In this document: positions 62,190-64,000 of the stretch, piece after piece
Layout: the number at the start of each line of letters is the position of its first letter
How positions within the stretch are numbered: position 1 is the stretch's first letter
Assembly: GCA_027068085.1 (NCBI GenBank)
Contig: JAMOUQ010000042.1
Span: 1-64,000, forward strand
Origin: Desulfobacteraceae bacterium
GTDB lineage: Bacteria; Desulfobacterota; Desulfobacteria; Desulfobacterales; Desulfosarcinaceae
Reading direction: 5' to 3'
DNA: 64,000 nucleotides
Translations under genes and position numbers: made by a program
Notes under the pieces: generated by a model
Told to the model about the DNA's origin: nothing
The model's input: the letters and a program-made list of their open reading frames with translations, nothing else
The model's database searches: none

Positions 62190-62342
62190 CTACATGAAGC
62201 GGTACTGCACTGCGAAAGATATGCCCCAGACATCCTTTTCAAGCTCGGTATTGGCGGGGGCGCGGCTTCCGGCGCTTTTGGGGGCGGCAGAAAGTATGGT
62301 CCGGTTTTTGTCCCGCGGCTGCCTGGGATGCGCAAAGCCGCT
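62190..62342 (-). pseudogene. 3' remnant of an outer-membrane barrel gene
   Basis: The last 40 or so codons of a minus-strand frame end DVWGISFAVQYRFM and a TAG at 62190-62192. An alternating pattern ending in a near-terminal Phe is typical of an outer-membrane barrel C-terminus. A strong terminator follows 33 bases later, as at a real gene end. Upstream the frame runs into the stop and coding region of the receiver gene, so the 5' part is missing. Short length makes the call tentative. Confidence 0.35.
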
Positions 62343-62344
62343 CA

Positions 62345-62743
62345 TCAAGCGAGGATGGACTCGATGGTGCGCGCCAAGACGGTCATCTTGAAGGGCTTTT
62401 GTAAAAATGCACAACAGCCCTTTTTCATAATTCTCCGGGCCTGGTCATCGAGGCTGTAACCGCTGGAGAGAATGACCCTGGTTTCGGGATCCATTTCCCA
62501 GATGGCATCGGAGGTGGCTTCGCCATCCATATCCGGCATGCTCAGGTCCAGGATTACAAGGTCGACCCTTTCTTTCCAGCGCCCATAAATCTCCACGGCC
62601 TGCCTGCCTCCCCGGGCAGTTATCACCTGATATCCGAGAGCTTCCAGGACCTCGCGGCCCACATCACGAATCATCTCTTCGTCGTCGACCAGCAGTATCA
62701 GCCCCCTGGCCTTGCTGTCCGGTTCAAATGTTCCGTCATCCAT
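62345..62743 (-). CDS. Stand-alone receiver domain protein
   Basis: 132 residues, a single CheY-like domain. Acidic pair in LILLVDDEEMIRD, phosphoacceptor in LVILDLSMPDMDG, Ser/Thr in VILSSGYSLDD, and Lys in AFLQKPFKM. There is no output domain. It may relay phosphate from one of the hybrid kinases in this genome. The nearest kinase genes in the window are far away. The 265-base gap upstream (62744-63008) shows no gene. Confidence 0.9.
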   Translation of the reverse strand: MDDGTFEPDSKARGLILLVDDEEMIRDVGREVLEALGYQVITARGGRQAVEIYGRWKERVDLVILDLSMPDMDGEATSDAIWEMDPETRVILSSGYSLDDQARRIMKKGCCAFLQKPFKMTVLARTIESILA

Positions 62744-63008
62744 CGAAGTCGCTCTCCACCCCGGCTTTCAGGTCGGTCATTTCCAAGACATGCCATCTAT
62801 GGTCTGCATCCGGACACAGGTGATCACGCCTGCGCCGGCAAGGCCTATCATTTTGATAGTTTGGATTATTTTGCCTCAGGATTGTCAAGAATGCAACAGC
62901 TATGATCGGGTATTGGGGGCGAAAGGGTACCGGCGATTTGAAACCACGGCACCTTGCCGAAGCCGGGACAGGCATTGAGATAGGCAGGGACTTCCTGTCA
63001 GGGGTGTC

Positions 63009-63470
63009 TCAAGTTCGGACCGCATTGGAGCGGCAGACAATGGATCCCAGCAGATAGAGGCCTGCCAGGAGCAAAGCCAGGTCGCGGGAAAAGGTTATCA
63101 TGCCGGCCGAATGCCCGGCCCCGCCGCTTCCGAAACAGCCGCAGCTGACATTGAGCCCCCTGGCCAGGTTGAAACCGGCCACCGAAAGAAAGACAAACAG
63201 CAGAATGTCGGCCAGAACCACGGCCGATTCAAGCCACCACCCTGCAACAAGCAATATTCCGACTTCCAGTTCGATCCAGGGCAGAACCAGGGCAAAGGGA
63301 TTCACGAGCAAAGGCGGCAAGATCTGGTAGTTGAATACGGCACCGGCAAAATCCGCAGGATGAAGTATTTTCGGCACGGCGGCTATTATGAACACAAATC
63401 CGAGGCCGATCCTGACCAGGTTGAAACAGATCTTACTCCTGAAAAATCCGGCAAAATCGATTTTTGTCAC
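63009..63470 (-). CDS. MauE/DoxX-like redox-associated membrane protein
   Basis: 153 residues from a GTG start; the frame is open upstream to 63638, but that part looks non-coding. Four hydrophobic segments: LVRIGLGFVFIIAAVPKILH, LVLPWIELEVGILLVAGWWL, VVLADILLFVFLSVAGFNLA and LALLLAGLYLLGSIV. A Cys pair lies in NVSCGCFGSGGAG between segments three and four. This is the MauE/DoxX pattern, where such Cys take part in disulfide transfer. The partner oxidoreductase is not visible here. The GTG start is a choice with moderate support. Confidence 0.72.
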   Translation of the reverse strand: MTKIDFAGFFRSKICFNLVRIGLGFVFIIAAVPKILHPADFAGAVFNYQILPPLLVNPFALVLPWIELEVGILLVAGWWLESAVVLADILLFVFLSVAGFNLARGLNVSCGCFGSGGAGHSAGMITFSRDLALLLAGLYLLGSIVCRSNAVRT

Positions 63471-63728
63471 CCGGCCCTGCACGCAAACAATTCCCCCGCC
63501 TGCAAATTCATAAAATTGAAATCCGACCATCCAGCCGTCGTCTGCTAAGTACAAATAGCATACCCCGGAAAAGAAGCAATCCCTGCTTCCGTCACCTGCG
63601 GCCCCGTCCGGGCCATGGCCGCTTGCGGTCTGATTCAATTTGTACCGCAGCCGTTTCAGACAAGCACGGCTTCAGATCGCAGGCCGCTGTCTGCTCGGCG
63701 CAGGCAGAAAGTGCCCGGCCGAATGTAT

Positions 63729-63734
63729 ATTATA
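63729..63734 (-). promoter_or_regulatory. Consensus -10 element upstream of the MauE-like gene
   Basis: A perfect TATAAT on the minus strand, in GGGTATAATATAC, just downstream of the lolA stop. The -35 region at the matching distance is not consensus. Confidence 0.35.
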
Positions 63735-63752
63735 CCCGCCCTGTCGCCGCCC

Positions 63753-64000
63753 TCACGGTTCAATTTCGACGACCTCCACATTCTCGGGCGGCTCAAACTC
63801 AAACAGACTGTCAGGCAAAGCGGCCTTGAAATCGTAATTGTTCATCACTATGCGGGTTTCGTCGCCATAGGCATTGTATGTCACTATCTGCCCGATACAA
63901 TAATTCTTCCGGGAAACAGAGACAACGATCCGGCTGATCTCGGCCCCCGGATCGGAGGGAACAAGATTTATTCTCCAGTAGTCCGGGTTTTGGCTTGGAA
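63753..64000 (-). CDS. lolA: Outer-membrane lipoprotein carrier LolA, C-terminal part
   Basis: Open to the window edge (the 5' end lies outside). The visible 82 or so residues include PDYWRINLVPSDPGAEIS, VVSVSRKNYCIGQIVTYNAY, GDETRIVMNNYDF and PDSLFEFEPPENVEVVEI, with a TGA stop at 63753-63755. The repeated pattern (interaction strand, then 'YG..T.i...N', then 'pdslF.F.pP.gvevi') is the LolA C-terminal signature. LolA shuttles lipoproteins across the periplasm. The start and signal peptide are not in the window. Confidence 0.75.
   Translation of the reverse strand, partial: PSQNPDYWRINLVPSDPGAEISRIVVSVSRKNYCIGQIVTYNAYGDETRIVMNNYDFKAALPDSLFEFEPPENVEVVEIEP

Overview
The window is a GC-rich stretch of a chromosome that looks like a sulfate-reducing or syntrophic Desulfobacterota (former Deltaproteobacteria). 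This is an inference from gene content: a four-subunit 2-oxoacid:ferredoxin oxidoreductase, selB plus at least one small selenoprotein, DUF6178, DUF2333 and DUF3187 family genes, a large pseudo-receiver/pyruvate-phosphate-dikinase-like protein, and many hybrid sensor kinases. Most of it is densely packed housekeeping DNA. There is no rRNA, CRISPR array or intact prophage.

Layout. 1-3100 is a small decayed accessory region: a fragment of a DUF4143 ATPase, one intact AAA/DUF4143 ATPase behind a perfect inverted repeat, a broken IS3-type element whose orfB runs into the tail of an RHH antitoxin gene, and a chain of hairpins. It ends at the 3' side of tRNA-Arg(UCG), a typical integration position. 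3195-3404 holds tRNA-Arg and tRNA-His (minus strand). 3634-8350 has a small membrane protein, selB, DUF2333 and hemW. 8364-14358 has a hybrid kinase and the korDABC operon. 14789-19131 has mltG-nagZ (plus) opposite purM, a candidate selenopeptide and tsaD (minus). 19365-23555 is amino-acid metabolism (aminotransferase, hom, thrH), followed by initiator tRNA-Met. 24218-28478 (minus) is argJ, rluB, a radical SAM gene and a nucleotide-sugar dehydrogenase. 28580-30420 has a small zinc-ribbon selenoprotein, truA and a cyclic-nucleotide-binding protein. 30555-34072 (minus) has two tandem amidohydrolase deaminases with a purine nucleoside phosphorylase. 34295-39591 has a holin-like/J-domain pair, gdhA and a large PEP/pyruvate-binding protein. 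39867-45439 has a pantothenate operon (DUF2520/panG-like, panB, panC), an amidinotransferase-fold protein, DUF3187 and coaE. 45554-52840 is signalling (hybrid kinase, diguanylate cyclase, HDOD protein). 52997-59466 has rdgB, GTP-PEPCK, an AmpG-like permease, DUF6178, YbaK and a Cys-rich peptide. 59521-62086 is a metal-efflux P-type ATPase with its ArsR/SmtB repressor. The window ends with a receiver protein, a MauE-like membrane protein and the 3' end of lolA.

How the genes fit together. selB implies Sec decoding, and two small genes here have an in-frame TGA followed at the right distance by a hairpin. panG/B/C with coaE cover several CoA steps. hom with thrH replaces the classical homoserine kinase step. 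Two deaminases plus a phosphorylase suggest purine/methylthioadenosine salvage through the inosine forms. mltG, nagZ and ampG belong to murein turnover and recycling. The strongest candidate for something undescribed is the Sec-peptide gene translationally coupled to purM (17909-18088). The dual-CXXC selenoprotein (28580-28810) is a second Sec gene that ordinary gene calling would miss.
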